In this document: positions 34,683-42,692 of the stretch, piece after piece | Layout: the number at the start of each line of letters is the position of its first letter | Position numbering within the stretch: the stretch's first letter is position 1 | From: an uncultured Bacteroidales bacterium | GTDB lineage: Bacteria; Bacteroidota; Bacteroidia; Bacteroidales; Muribaculaceae | Assembly (NCBI GenBank): GCA_946011725.1 | Contig: CAMGBT010000010.1 | Location: 1 to 52,160 of the forward strand | DNA length: 52,160 nt | Reading direction: 5' to 3' | Position numbers and translations under genes: made by a program | Notes under the pieces: model-generated | Databases searched by the model: none | Told to the model about the DNA's origin: nothing | Seen by the model: the letters and a program-made list of their open reading frames with translations, nothing else

Positions 34683-34863
34683 TTTTACGTCGAACAAAAT
34701 TCGTTGTTTCATTCTTCGTCCCTTCGTTTAACCGCATCCGGATGGCCGCGGCGTGGATGGCCTGCTCGCATCGTTAACCCCGCAGTGCCCTCGGCGGAGG
34801 AGCGAAGCGATGGAGCTGACAGCTCTGTGGGGAGGTAGCCGCGCTGGACGGGCCATACGGGTA

Positions 34864-34887
34864 TGCCGTGGCAAGCCACGCCTCTAC
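34864..34887 (+). repeat. dispersed 24-nt palindromic repeat, copy 2
   Basis: Reads TGCCGTGGCAAGCCACGCCT then CTAC. Compared with copy 3 the CA/TG changes in the two arms largely compensate (GTGGC-AAGCCAC), so the hairpin is preserved. Confidence 0.65.
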
Positions 34888-35040
34888 AAGTAATTGATAA
34901 TTAGCGGGATAACTTGTTTAAACCGGCCGGCCAATCGTAAAAAATCGATGAAATCGTGGTCTTTTGGGGTGGTGGTGATAGATTTTGGCCCTTGTTGGCA
35001 TCTTTATTGGAAAATATTTTGCTGAATGCGAAATTTTTAC

Positions 35041-35048
35041 TAATTTTG
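35041..35048 (+). promoter_or_regulatory. -7 element of kinase 2
   Basis: TTTTTACTAATTTTGTTTC carries TAATTTTG, 37 bases upstream of the ATG at 35086. It is similar in sequence and position to the element before kinase 1. Confidence 0.55.
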
Positions 35049-35085
35049 TTTCAAATTTTTTCCTTCATCAATCGCCATCCATATT

Positions 35086-36756
35086 ATGAGCAACTTCACA
35101 CTTTCTGCAGGCACGGAAATACGTAGCAGTCATCGCACTTACACCATCCAACGCGTACTCGGTCAGGGCGGCTTCGGTATCACTTACTTGGTCAAAACCA
35201 ATCTACAAATGGGCAAGTTGAGTTATGCCGCACCCTTTGCGCTTAAGGAACATTTCATCCAAATGTTGTGCGAGCGCGATGCCTCTACCAACCGCGTGCG
35301 CTTCATGCAATCTGCCACCAAGGAAGTGAAAGCCTCCAAACGTGCCTTCATCAGCGAGGCCCAGCGCCTGCAACGGCTCGGCATCAACCACCCTAATATT
35401 GTGAATGTAGATGAAGTGTTCGAGGCCAACGGCACCGCTTATTATGTGATGGAATATTTGGATGGCGGTTCGGTGGCCGACTATGTCAAGGCGCACGGAG
35501 GACGGCTGTCGTGGAACGAGACCGCCAAGTTGATGCGCCCCATCTGCGAGGCCGTGGCAATGTTGCACAACAACAAAGTGGCACACTACGACATCAAGCC
35601 GCAGAACATAATGATTCAGCAAGATGAGGACGGCCTGCGACCCGTGCTGATTGACTTTGGTTTGGCCAAACACTACGATGGCCAAGGCCAAGCCACCTCC
35701 ACACTCGCGGCCGGCGGCTACACCCCCGGCTACGCGCCCTTGGAACAGTTGGGCGGCATCACCACCTTCTCTCCCACATGTGATGTCTACGCCTTGGCTG
35801 CCACCATTTGCTTCTGCCTCACCGGTCACGCTCCCGCCAAGGCCAATGAACTCAACCTCGATGCCCTCTGCGACGAGCTCCTCACCGTGGGCGTCGACGC
35901 CGCCATCGCCAACGTCCTTCTCCAAGCCATGGAACTGCGCGCCACCGACCGCCCCGCCGATGCCTGCGTACTGACCGCCTCCCTTTTCAACGGCGCGTCG
36001 ATGGCCACCATCCGCAAGCCGCGCACCGGCGGCGGGGGAGGAGGAACCCCCACCCAAGTCAAAGACCGCCCGGCCACCCCACCCGTAACACCCGCGACCG
36101 CCCCGCGCCGCCGCTGGCTCGTGCCCGTGGTAGCCGCAGTCGCCGTGGCCCTCGCCGCCATCATCTTCTTCGCCACCCGCGGCGGAGACGACACCCCGGG
36201 GACTGAAAGCGACACCGTCCGCGTAGAGCACCCCTCCAAACCCAACCCAGCGGTAGCGCAGCAACCGAATTACCGCACCGAGCCGCGCAACCTCGACCTG
36301 CAAGTAACCCTTGACGGCGAGAAATACTACTTCAGCCAAGGCGAGTGGGCCGACCTAAGCAGCAACGAACGAAGCCGCTTCAGCAAGTGCGGCGTAGTAA
36401 TTGATTACAATGGTTTAAGCTTTGTAGTTAAGCTGACTATGGAGCGCCACGGTAGCGGATTTGTGTCTGAAAATGCTGTACAATTCACTTGGGATGAGGC
36501 CAAGCGCTGGGAAAGCAATCTTGGAAGTGGTTGGCGGCTTCCTAATAAAGACGAAGGCAGAGCCATGACCGACCAATGTGAAGCTATATGTGCCGCTATC
36601 AAGGCATTTGGCGGTGACAAAGATCCGGCTGATTGGTACTGGACCAGTACAGAATACGACGCATCCACGTCGTGGAAATTCTATCTCTGCGTTAGCGCCG
36701 TCTACCGCAACACCAATAGTCTTCGCTGTAGCGTGCGCGTGGTTCGCGCGATATGA
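35086..36756 (+). CDS. transmembrane Ser/Thr kinase with C-terminal DUF1566/Lcl-type domain (kinase 2)
   Basis: 556 residues. The kinase domain (about 18-300) has GQGGFG, FALKEHF, HYDIKPQN (Tyr in place of the HRD Arg, as in kinase 1), DFGLAKHYD and GYAPLEQ. A Gly/Pro/Thr-rich linker (about 305-340) leads into one transmembrane helix (WLVPVVAAVAVALAAIIFFA, about 343-362) preceded by RRR, which predicts a cytoplasmic kinase and an exported C-terminus. The exported part repeats kinase 1's YRTEPRNLDLQ module and ends in the DUF1566/Lcl-like domain (FTWDEAKRW, GSGWRLPNKDEG, YWTSTE, VRVVRAI). The topology is that of a PknB-like receptor kinase. The terminal 38 codons look hypervariable (36640-36753). 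It has its own promoter and no cognate phosphatase gene nearby. Confidence 0.92.
   Translation: MSNFTLSAGTEIRSSHRTYTIQRVLGQGGFGITYLVKTNLQMGKLSYAAPFALKEHFIQMLCERDASTNRVRFMQSATKEVKASKRAFISEAQRLQRLGINHPNIVNVDEVFEANGTAYYVMEYLDGGSVADYVKAHGGRLSWNETAKLMRPICEAVAMLHNNKVAHYDIKPQNIMIQQDEDGLRPVLIDFGLAKHYDGQGQATSTLAAGGYTPGYAPLEQLGGITTFSPTCDVYALAATICFCLTGHAPAKANELNLDALCDELLTVGVDAAIANVLLQAMELRATDRPADACVLTASLFNGASMATIRKPRTGGGGGGTPTQVKDRPATPPVTPATAPRRRWLVPVVAAVAVALAAIIFFATRGGDDTPGTESDTVRVEHPSKPNPAVAQQPNYRTEPRNLDLQVTLDGEKYYFSQGEWADLSSNERSRFSKCGVVIDYNGLSFVVKLTMERHGSGFVSENAVQFTWDEAKRWESNLGSGWRLPNKDEGRAMTDQCEAICAAIKAFGGDKDPADWYWTSTEYDASTSWKFYLCVSAVYRNTNSLRCSVRVVRAI
36640..36753 (+). other. candidate DGR variable region of kinase 2
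   Basis: The last 38 codons, aligning without gaps to 18591-18704. In codons 13-31, 18 of 19 end in C or T. Eleven of the replaced codons keep the same C or T as kinase 1 while the first and/or second base changes (for example GCC/TGC, GTC/CGC, TAC/ACC, TGC/AGC). Confidence 0.5.
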
Positions 36757-36841
36757 CCCCTTTCTCCACATTTATACTTTGGAACTTCGCCGTACTTGTG
36801 CTGCGCCTGAAGCAAATACAAAGCGAACAAAGCATTCGGCG

Positions 36842-36864
36842 GCACACGCGTGGAACGCGTGTGC
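36842..36864. repeat. hairpin downstream of kinase 2
   Basis: GCACACGCGT (36842-36851) pairs perfectly with ACGCGTGTGC (36855-36864) around a GGA loop, 85 bases past the kinase stop. No T run follows. It may be a terminator or a repeat. Confidence 0.6.
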
Positions 36865-36922
36865 GTGCGGCGTTCGGCTTTAGCCTCACCACGACAACCA
36901 GCCTCTAACTGCCATCCGGGTA

Positions 36923-36946
36923 TGCCGCAGCAAGCCGCGGCACTAC
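36923..36946 (+). repeat. dispersed 24-nt palindromic repeat, copy 3
   Basis: Reads TGCCGCAGCAAGCCGCGGCA then CTAC. One mismatch to copy 1 (29657-29680, opposite strand). Like the other copies it lies in an intergenic region and is preceded by GGGTA or followed by its complement. Confidence 0.7.
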
Positions 36947-36998
36947 AAGCGGCTGATTATCAATAAAATTCGGGGATGGCTCGGCGGGTGGATGGTGC

Positions 36999-37187
36999 TT
37001 AGGTGGCGGTTTGGGCGTAGAGGGTGGCGGTTTGGGTGGCTATGGTGTCCCAGTTGTAGGGGGATAGGTCGTAGCTATATTTTATTAGGTACTCAAATAT
37101 ATTGGAGATTTTTTGTCGTTTGGAAATACAGACAATTGAATAGCCGATATGTTGATACAATATTTTAAATTTAGTTACGTTATTAGT
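36999..37187 (-). pseudogene. C-terminal remnant of a glycosyltransferase
   Basis: The minus strand has an open frame ending at 36999 whose last residues read YDLSPYNWDTIATQTATLYAQ, the typical closing W-D-x-I-A-x-Q-T helix of GT4 glycosyltransferases. The GC-rich part ends near 37075; upstream the frame stays open (NIFEYLIKYS...) into AT-rich sequence to a stop at 37188-37190, with no start codon. The confident part is 36999-37075; whether the AT-rich part belongs to the same gene is unclear. It marks the left border of the AT-rich glycosyltransferase insertion. Confidence 0.5.
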
Positions 37188-37207
37188 TTACTAATCATTA
37201 TTTTCAA

Positions 37208-38266
37208 GTGATCAAGATTACAATCATAGTAAAAAATCTTGCTAGTGGCGGTGCGGAAAAGCAAGCTGTATTGTTAGCCAAGGCATTAGCAACACGCTAT
37301 ACCACTCATTTAATTGTGTGGAACGGTGTAACAGTGCACGATCGCTACTTGGAAATGTTGGCCGACAGCCCGGTTGAGGTGCACTGTGTGAAAGGCGGCT
37401 ACTTTGCGCGCTTGTTTGCAGTGAAAAAATTGGTAAGCAAGATTCGACCGCAAGTCATTTTCTCGTCGCTTACGGCGGCAAATTTCTTCGCCTCGATTCT
37501 CGGGGTGATGTACAAGATTCCGGTGGTGACATCGCTGCGGTGCACATGGTTCCCCAAGCATAAGATGGTGGCTGAACGCTTCACTACCAACTGGTTAGCT
37601 ACGCTGACAGTGGCCAATTCCAACACCGGCAAGGAGGTGTTCATCGCGGCCGGATTCAAACCGGAGAAGATGGAATTCATCCCCAACTGCTTTGAGAAGA
37701 TTGACCCGCCTGTGGAACGCCGCGAAAGTGATGTGGTGCGGGTGATTTCCGTAGGGCGCTTCGTACCCGAGAAGGACTACAACACTGCCATCAAAGCCAT
37801 CGCCGAGGCAGTAGCTGCTAACAAGTCAATCCGTTATGACATAGTGGGTTACGGAGCGTTGGAAGATGAAGTAAGACAAGCAGTGAAGGATGCCGGCATC
37901 GAAGATTACGTGCGCATATTGATTAACCCGAACAATATTGCGGAGCTACTGCGCCAAGCCGATATTTACCTGTCAACCTCCATCAGCGAGGGCACGAGCA
38001 ACGCGATTTTGGAGGCGATGAATGCGGATTTGCCCATCGTGGCAACTAATGTTGGTGATAACAAGTGTATGGTTCAGCCTAGTGATAATGGATTTTTGCA
38101 TACTTCAGGTGATGTGGAAAGCATTGCCAAAAGTATCTGTACCTTGGCTTCTGATTATCCAATGCGTTGTAGAATGGGCATAGTTTCGAAACGCGTTCTT
38201 TCCCAAAATTATTCGGCTGATATGTTTGGAACTCATTATATGAATTTAATTGAAAAGTTGATATGA
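37208..38266 (+). CDS. glycosyltransferase family 4
   Basis: 352 residues, GT-B fold. The N-terminal lobe begins KITIIVKNLASGGAEKQAVLLAKAL, with the SGGAE loop that contacts the acceptor. The C-terminal donor-binding lobe has VISVGRFVPEKDYNTAIKAI (about residue 180), YDIVGYGALEDEV and the E-x7-E motif in STSISEGTSNAILEAMNADLPIVATNVG (about residue 258). The start is GTG, preceded by an AT-rich leader, and its stop overlaps the next gene (ATGA at 38263-38266). The donor and acceptor sugars are unknown. It probably adds one residue to a surface polysaccharide repeat unit. AT-rich relative to the flanking genes, mainly in the last 250 bases. Confidence 0.9.
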   Translation: MIKITIIVKNLASGGAEKQAVLLAKALATRYTTHLIVWNGVTVHDRYLEMLADSPVEVHCVKGGYFARLFAVKKLVSKIRPQVIFSSLTAANFFASILGVMYKIPVVTSLRCTWFPKHKMVAERFTTNWLATLTVANSNTGKEVFIAAGFKPEKMEFIPNCFEKIDPPVERRESDVVRVISVGRFVPEKDYNTAIKAIAEAVAANKSIRYDIVGYGALEDEVRQAVKDAGIEDYVRILINPNNIAELLRQADIYLSTSISEGTSNAILEAMNADLPIVATNVGDNKCMVQPSDNGFLHTSGDVESIAKSICTLASDYPMRCRMGIVSKRVLSQNYSADMFGTHYMNLIEKLI

Positions 38267-39345
38267 AAGTCTTGGTTGTTGGCACTCGCGGATTCCCAAG
38301 TATTATTGGAGGAGTTGAAACACACTGTCAAGAGTTATATCCGAGATTATCATTACTCGGATACAATATTATAGTTGCTCGCCGAAAAGAGTATATAAAT
38401 CAGACTAATTCAATTTTAGAGTATAAAGGAGTACATTTTATTGATATTCCTGCATCAAAGAACAAATATTTTGAAGCGATATATCATACTTTTTTGTCAA
38501 TAATTCGGAGCCGAAAGCTGAAGGCTGATATTGTACATATTCATGGTATAGGACCCGGAATACTTGCACCTTTAGCAAGATTGATGGGTAAGAAAGTGGT
38601 AATCACTGTTCATTCTTTTAATTATGATCACAATAAATGGAATCCATTTGCTAAATTTGTTTTGCGCATAGGCGAATTAATCAGCGTAAAATTCGCGAAT
38701 AGATTAATAAGTATTTCCAAACCGATCAAAGAATCGTTGGAAAAACGGCACAATTGCTCAGTTCAATTAATTTACAATGGTGTAAACAAAGCGGTCTTTA
38801 ATTACGATACAAATTATCTAACTTCTTATGGTATTGGGTCAAAACCATACATATTAGCGCTAGGACGATTAACTCCGGAAAAAGGATTCCACGATTTAAT
38901 TGAAGCTTTCGCCCAATCCGGATTATCTAAAAAAATTGATTTAGTAATTGCCGGTAGTGCAGAACCTGACAATCAATATGCAAACAAGTTAAAACAGGCT
39001 GCGAAAGAGGCTTCTGTTATCATGCCGGGTTTTGTCAGTGGTAGTGCACTTCATCAGCTACTTACTCATGCTAATTTATTTGTATTGCCGTCCTATAACG
39101 AAGGTTTGCCTATTGCATTACTTGAGGCCTTGAGCTATAATTTAGATGTTGTGGTAAGTGATATTGAACCAAATAAATTAGATCTTATAGATACAGATTG
39201 CTTCTTTCAATTAGGTAATATTGACGCGCTTGCTGAAAAACTTATAAAAAAGGCGTTAAAGGGTACTAAGTATACCTATGATTTATCTCAGTTTAATTGG
39301 GATAGGATTGCAGAATTAACTGCTTCGGTCTACGACAACTTATAA
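38263..39345 (+). CDS. glycosyltransferase family 4 (AT-rich)
   Basis: 360 residues. It starts KVLVVGTRGFPSIIGGVETHCQELYPRL, the GGVE-T form common in WcaI/RfaB-like enzymes that act on undecaprenyl-linked sugars. The donor lobe has PYILALGRLTPEKGFHDLIEAF (about residue 198) and LPSYNEGLPIALLEALSYNLDVVVSD (about residue 272) with both glutamates of the E-x7-E motif. It is clearly AT-rich throughout, the strongest composition outlier in the window, which suggests recent transfer of a serotype-like segment. It converges on the minus-strand gene at 39340, overlapping it by 6 nt. Confidence 0.9.
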   Translation: MKVLVVGTRGFPSIIGGVETHCQELYPRLSLLGYNIIVARRKEYINQTNSILEYKGVHFIDIPASKNKYFEAIYHTFLSIIRSRKLKADIVHIHGIGPGILAPLARLMGKKVVITVHSFNYDHNKWNPFAKFVLRIGELISVKFANRLISISKPIKESLEKRHNCSVQLIYNGVNKAVFNYDTNYLTSYGIGSKPYILALGRLTPEKGFHDLIEAFAQSGLSKKIDLVIAGSAEPDNQYANKLKQAAKEASVIMPGFVSGSALHQLLTHANLFVLPSYNEGLPIALLEALSYNLDVVVSDIEPNKLDLIDTDCFFQLGNIDALAEKLIKKALKGTKYTYDLSQFNWDRIAELTASVYDNL

Positions 39346-40377
39346 TACACAATATTTATTATAAAGAGAAAGATAGGCATCGATGGTGGAGTCGATGCTG
39401 TAGAGCGATGCTACGCGGTGCGCGGCATCGCTGACCGTTTGCTGTTGGTATCCAGCGGCGGCGATGCGGCGGATGCAATCGGCGGCGGCGCGAGGGTCGT
39501 CGTCGGCGAAGATGTAGCCGCATTTGCCGCCATCGACCACTTCCACAAGTGGCTCGAGATTGGAGACTGCCACCGGAAGGTGGGCGGCCATGGCTTCCGC
39601 CACCGTCAGGCCGAAGCCTTCGATGCGTGAGGGTTGCACCAGCAGGTCGTATTGCGGCAAAAGGCCGAACACTGCAGCCTGAGTGAGGTTGCCAAGGAAG
39701 CGGACGCGGTGAGCCACGTTCAACTGCTTGGCCATCTGCTCCAACTCGCGGCGCGAGGGGCCATCGCCGATGAAGTCGATGGTGGCGTCGTCTACCGCAG
39801 TGAGGGCGCGGATGATAATGTCTTGCCCTTTGACCGGATGGTTGAGGCGACCCACTTGCACCATACGCAGTGGGCGATGGAATGGGCGGGCGTCGCGCTG
39901 CGAAATCTTGGTGCAGTCGATGCCGTTTAGCACCACGGTGGATTCGGCGCCGGTGCGTTGCTTAAGATTGAATGCAACGTTGTGTGAAATTACCGCAATA
40001 TGAGCATTCTGCGGTATATATTTGATGTCCTCCTCGTGGCAGATGGTGTGCAAGGTGGTTACTGCATGCTTGCGTAGGCAGGCAAACACCAACCGTGGCT
40101 GGTTCAGCCCGTGGAAGTGGACCACGTCAGGACGGAGCTTCATCAGCTCGAGGTTAAGCCTAACCACCGGCAGCGGGCTTTTGCTGCCCGGCTGCCGGCG
40201 AAGGCGGATGATATTGACTTCCGGAGCGAATCCGGAGATGATTTGCGATGATTCTATATCGTTGATAACAAGGATGTTAACACTGTGGCCGCGTTGTGCT
40301 TGGCCGTTAGCAATGTTGACGAGCATCGTTTCGATGCCGCCGACTTCCAAGCCCCAAACGATATGACAAATCTTCAT
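39340..40377 (-). CDS. glycosyltransferase family 4 (GC-rich)
   Basis: 345 residues. KICHIVWGLEVGGIETMLVNIANGQ begins the acceptor lobe (GGIE loop). VQVGRLNHPVKGQDIIIRAL (about residue 188) and PSRIEGFGLTVAEAMAAHLPVAVSN (about residue 265, E-x7-E) identify the donor lobe. Its base composition matches the core genome, unlike the two plus-strand glycosyltransferases it meets. Its ATG overlaps the TAA of the nucleotide-sugar dehydrogenase by one base (TAATG), so it is translated with that gene, and it may use the uronic-acid donor made there (inference). Confidence 0.9.
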   Translation of the reverse strand: MKICHIVWGLEVGGIETMLVNIANGQAQRGHSVNILVINDIESSQIISGFAPEVNIIRLRRQPGSKSPLPVVRLNLELMKLRPDVVHFHGLNQPRLVFACLRKHAVTTLHTICHEEDIKYIPQNAHIAVISHNVAFNLKQRTGAESTVVLNGIDCTKISQRDARPFHRPLRMVQVGRLNHPVKGQDIIIRALTAVDDATIDFIGDGPSRRELEQMAKQLNVAHRVRFLGNLTQAAVFGLLPQYDLLVQPSRIEGFGLTVAEAMAAHLPVAVSNLEPLVEVVDGGKCGYIFADDDPRAAADCIRRIAAAGYQQQTVSDAAHRVASLYSIDSTIDAYLSLYNKYCVL

Positions 40378-41648
40378 TACAGGCGGGCGTCAACGTCGGC
40401 GCGAGGCAGGAAGCCCTTCACGTCGAATACTACGTGGTTGTCTTTAAGAAGCGGGTTGAGGTCAATGCCGGTGAATTCGCGGTGAGCCACGGCGAGGATG
40501 GCGGTGTCGAAGTCGCCATCGGCGGGCAGTTGGTTGGTAACGTCCACGCCGTATTCGTGCTTGGCGATAGCGGGGTTAGCCCAGGGGTCGTAGATGGTGA
40601 TGTGGAGGTCGTATTCGCTGAGAGCGCGCACGATGTCCACCACCTTGGTATTGCGCACGTCGGGACAGTTTTCCTTGAAGGTGAAACCGAGCACCAAGAT
40701 TTTGGAGCCGAGCACTTGGATGCCCTTGCGAAGCATGTGCTTGATTACTTGGTCGGCCACGTAGGCGCCCATGCCGTCGTTCATGCGGCGGCCGGCGAGG
40801 ATGATTTCGGGGTTATAGCCGTAGCGTTGAGCGCATTGGGCCAGGTAGTAGGGGTCAACGCCAATGCAGTGACCACCCACCAAGCCGGGTTTGAAGGGCA
40901 GAAAGTTCCACTTGGTGGAAGCGGCTTCAAGCACGTCGTTGGTGTCGATGCCCATGCGGGTGAAGATTTTCGACAGCTCGTTGACGAAGGCGATGTTGAT
41001 GTCGCGTTGCGAGTTCTCGATAACTTTGGCAGCTTCGGCCACTTTGATGGAGGGCGCCAAGTGAGTGCCGGCGGTGATTACGGAAGCGTAAACTTCGTTG
41101 ACCAAGCGACCGATTTCGGGGGTGGAGCCCGAGGTTACTTTCTTGATTTTCTCCACGGTGTGGAGCTTGTCGCCGGGGTTGATGCGTTCGGGGGAGTAGC
41201 CGCCGAAGAAGTCTTCATTAAATTTGAGGCCGGAAACGCGTTCCACCACGGGGATGCATTCGTCCTCAGTCACGCCGGGGTAAACGGTAGATTCGTACAC
41301 AACGATGTCGCCTTTGGAAATTACCTTGCCCACGGTGGTGCTGGCTCCGTAGAGCGGGGTGAGGTCGGGGTTATTGTTGATGTCGACGGGGGTGGGAACG
41401 GCCACTACGTAGAAGTTGCAGTCGCGGATGTCGTCTGGGTTGGTGGTGCAGCGGAAGCCGTGGTTGTTGATGGCATCTTGCAGGAGGTCGTCGGCCACTT
41501 CCAGTGTGGCATCGTGGCCTTGCATCAGGGCGTCAACGCGGGCTTGGTTCATGTCGAAACCCACTGTGGGGTATTTGGTTGAGAACAGGCGAGCCAGAGG
41601 TAAGCCTACATAGCCCAAACCGATGACGCAAATTTTGATGTTTTGCAT
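40377..41648 (-). CDS. nucleotide-sugar dehydrogenase (TviB/WbpO-like)
   Basis: 423 residues, NAD-dependent two-step oxidation of a UDP-HexNAc at C6 to the uronic acid. N-terminal Rossmann motif ICVIGLGYVGLPLA; VPTPVDINNNPDLTPL (about residue 87); ESTVYPGVTEDECIPV (about residue 118); catalytic Cys in GGHCIGVDPYYLA (about residue 262); C-terminal LGFTFKENCPDVRNTKVVDI. The sequence resembles Vi-antigen TviB and WbpO, which make UDP-GalNAcA or UDP-GlcNAcA. The adjacent WbpP/TviC-type epimerase supports UDP-GalNAcA as the product (inference). 27 nt separate it from that epimerase. Confidence 0.92.
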   Translation of the reverse strand: MQNIKICVIGLGYVGLPLARLFSTKYPTVGFDMNQARVDALMQGHDATLEVADDLLQDAINNHGFRCTTNPDDIRDCNFYVVAVPTPVDINNNPDLTPLYGASTTVGKVISKGDIVVYESTVYPGVTEDECIPVVERVSGLKFNEDFFGGYSPERINPGDKLHTVEKIKKVTSGSTPEIGRLVNEVYASVITAGTHLAPSIKVAEAAKVIENSQRDINIAFVNELSKIFTRMGIDTNDVLEAASTKWNFLPFKPGLVGGHCIGVDPYYLAQCAQRYGYNPEIILAGRRMNDGMGAYVADQVIKHMLRKGIQVLGSKILVLGFTFKENCPDVRNTKVVDIVRALSEYDLHITIYDPWANPAIAKHEYGVDVTNQLPADGDFDTAILAVAHREFTGIDLNPLLKDNHVVFDVKGFLPRADVDARL

Positions 41649-41675
41649 TATGAAATCTATTTTGAAGTTAATTAT

Positions 41676-42656
41676 TTACTTGAGGTTTTCCCAATACCAT
41701 TTCACTGCTGCTTGCAGGCCTTGGCGCATGGAGAATTGCGGGTCGTAGCCCAGCAGACGGCGGGCTTTGTCGATTGAGGCGAGAGAGTGGGGAATGTCGC
41801 CGGCTCGGTTGGGGCCGTGGGTGGGTTCGATGGTGGCGATTTCGGGGTCGAAAGCACTAAGGAACTCTTTGAGGTAGCCGACAAGCTGGTTGAGGGTGGT
41901 GCGCTCGCCGAAGGCGGTGTTGTAGATTTGGTTTACGGCTTCGGGGTTGGTGGTGGTCATGGCGCGCATGTTCATCTCGATGACGTTGTCGATGTAGGTG
42001 AAGTCGCGCGAGTACTCACCGTCGCCGTTGATGTTCGGCGCTTCGTGCTTCATGAATTTCTTCACGAACAAGGGGATAACGGCCGCATAAGCACCGTTGG
42101 GGTCTTGGCGGCGGCCGAAGACATTGAAGTAGCGCAGGCCGATGTATTCAAAGTCGCCGTAAGTGCGGGCAAATACGTCGGCATACAACTCGTCGACGAA
42201 TTTGGTGATAGCGTAAGGTGATAGCGGCTTACCGATCACGTCCTCCACCTTGGGCAGCGAGGCTGAATCGCCGTAGGTCGATGAGGATGCGGCAAAGATG
42301 AAACGTTTGATGCCGGCTTCGCGCGAGGCGATAATCATGTTGAGGAAACCGGAGATGTTCACGGCATTGGTCGTGGCGGGGTCTTTGATGGAGCGGGGTA
42401 CGGAACCGAGTGCGGCTTCGTGCATTACGTAGTCCATACCTTCCACGGCTTTGCGGCAGTCGTCGATATTGCGAATGTCGCCTACTTGCAAGGAGAATGT
42501 GTCGGGAAACTTTTCCAACAGGGGGAAGATATTCTCCGGATGTCCGGTGGCGAAGTTGTCGAGACAGCGAACAGTGTACCCATTGTTGAGCAGATGCTCG
42601 CAAAGATTGGATCCGATAAAACCGGCGCCGCCGGTAACCAAAACTTTTGTACTCAT
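41676..42656 (-). CDS. UDP-GlcNAc 4-epimerase-like SDR protein (WbpP/TviC family)
   Basis: 326 residues, extended short-chain dehydrogenase. VLVTGGAGFIGSNLCEHLL binds NAD; HEAALGSVPRSIKDPATTNAVNISGFLNM (about residue 80) is the characteristic WbpP/TviC stretch; FAASSSTYGD has the catalytic Ser/Thr and SPYAITKFVDE the Tyr-x3-Lys (about residue 148); GLRYFNVFGRRQDPNGAYAAVIP closes the substrate pocket. The expected reaction is UDP-GlcNAc to UDP-GalNAc, feeding the dehydrogenase downstream; the family also includes enzymes acting on the uronic acids. It has its own -7 element (42685-42692). Confidence 0.92.
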   Translation of the reverse strand: MSTKVLVTGGAGFIGSNLCEHLLNNGYTVRCLDNFATGHPENIFPLLEKFPDTFSLQVGDIRNIDDCRKAVEGMDYVMHEAALGSVPRSIKDPATTNAVNISGFLNMIIASREAGIKRFIFAASSSTYGDSASLPKVEDVIGKPLSPYAITKFVDELYADVFARTYGDFEYIGLRYFNVFGRRQDPNGAYAAVIPLFVKKFMKHEAPNINGDGEYSRDFTYIDNVIEMNMRAMTTTNPEAVNQIYNTAFGERTTLNQLVGYLKEFLSAFDPEIATIEPTHGPNRAGDIPHSLASIDKARRLLGYDPQFSMRQGLQAAVKWYWENLK

Positions 42657-42684
42657 TGTTATATATGTATTTGCAAATTTTCTG

Positions 42685-42692
42685 CAAATTTA
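42685..42692 (-). promoter_or_regulatory. -7 element for the epimerase/dehydrogenase/GT genes
   Basis: Minus-strand TTTTTGCTAAATTTGCAG contains TAAATTTG, 28 bases upstream of the ATG at 42656. A TTTG lies 22 nt further up (42715-42718). Confidence 0.7.

Larger units (their letters stand above)
34554..35085. other. 532-nt repeat-rich intergenic region
   Basis: Between purL and kinase 2. It holds the purL terminator (34640-34682), an AACGAA-type tail sharing a 15-mer with 27817-27831, a short duplication of TCTCACGCAGATTT near 34558 and 34590, GC-rich palindromic matter around 34735-34860, repeat copy 2 at 34864-34887, and the kinase promoter. No coding region is supported. Confidence 0.6.
36757..36998. 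other. gene-free stretch downstream of kinase 2
   Basis: Contains the hairpin at 36842-36864 and repeat copy 3 at 36923-36946. The first 15 bases after the stop (ccCCTTT) are alignable with those after kinase 1 (aaCCCTTTT), so similarity runs past both stop codons. No gene is seen. Confidence 0.5.
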
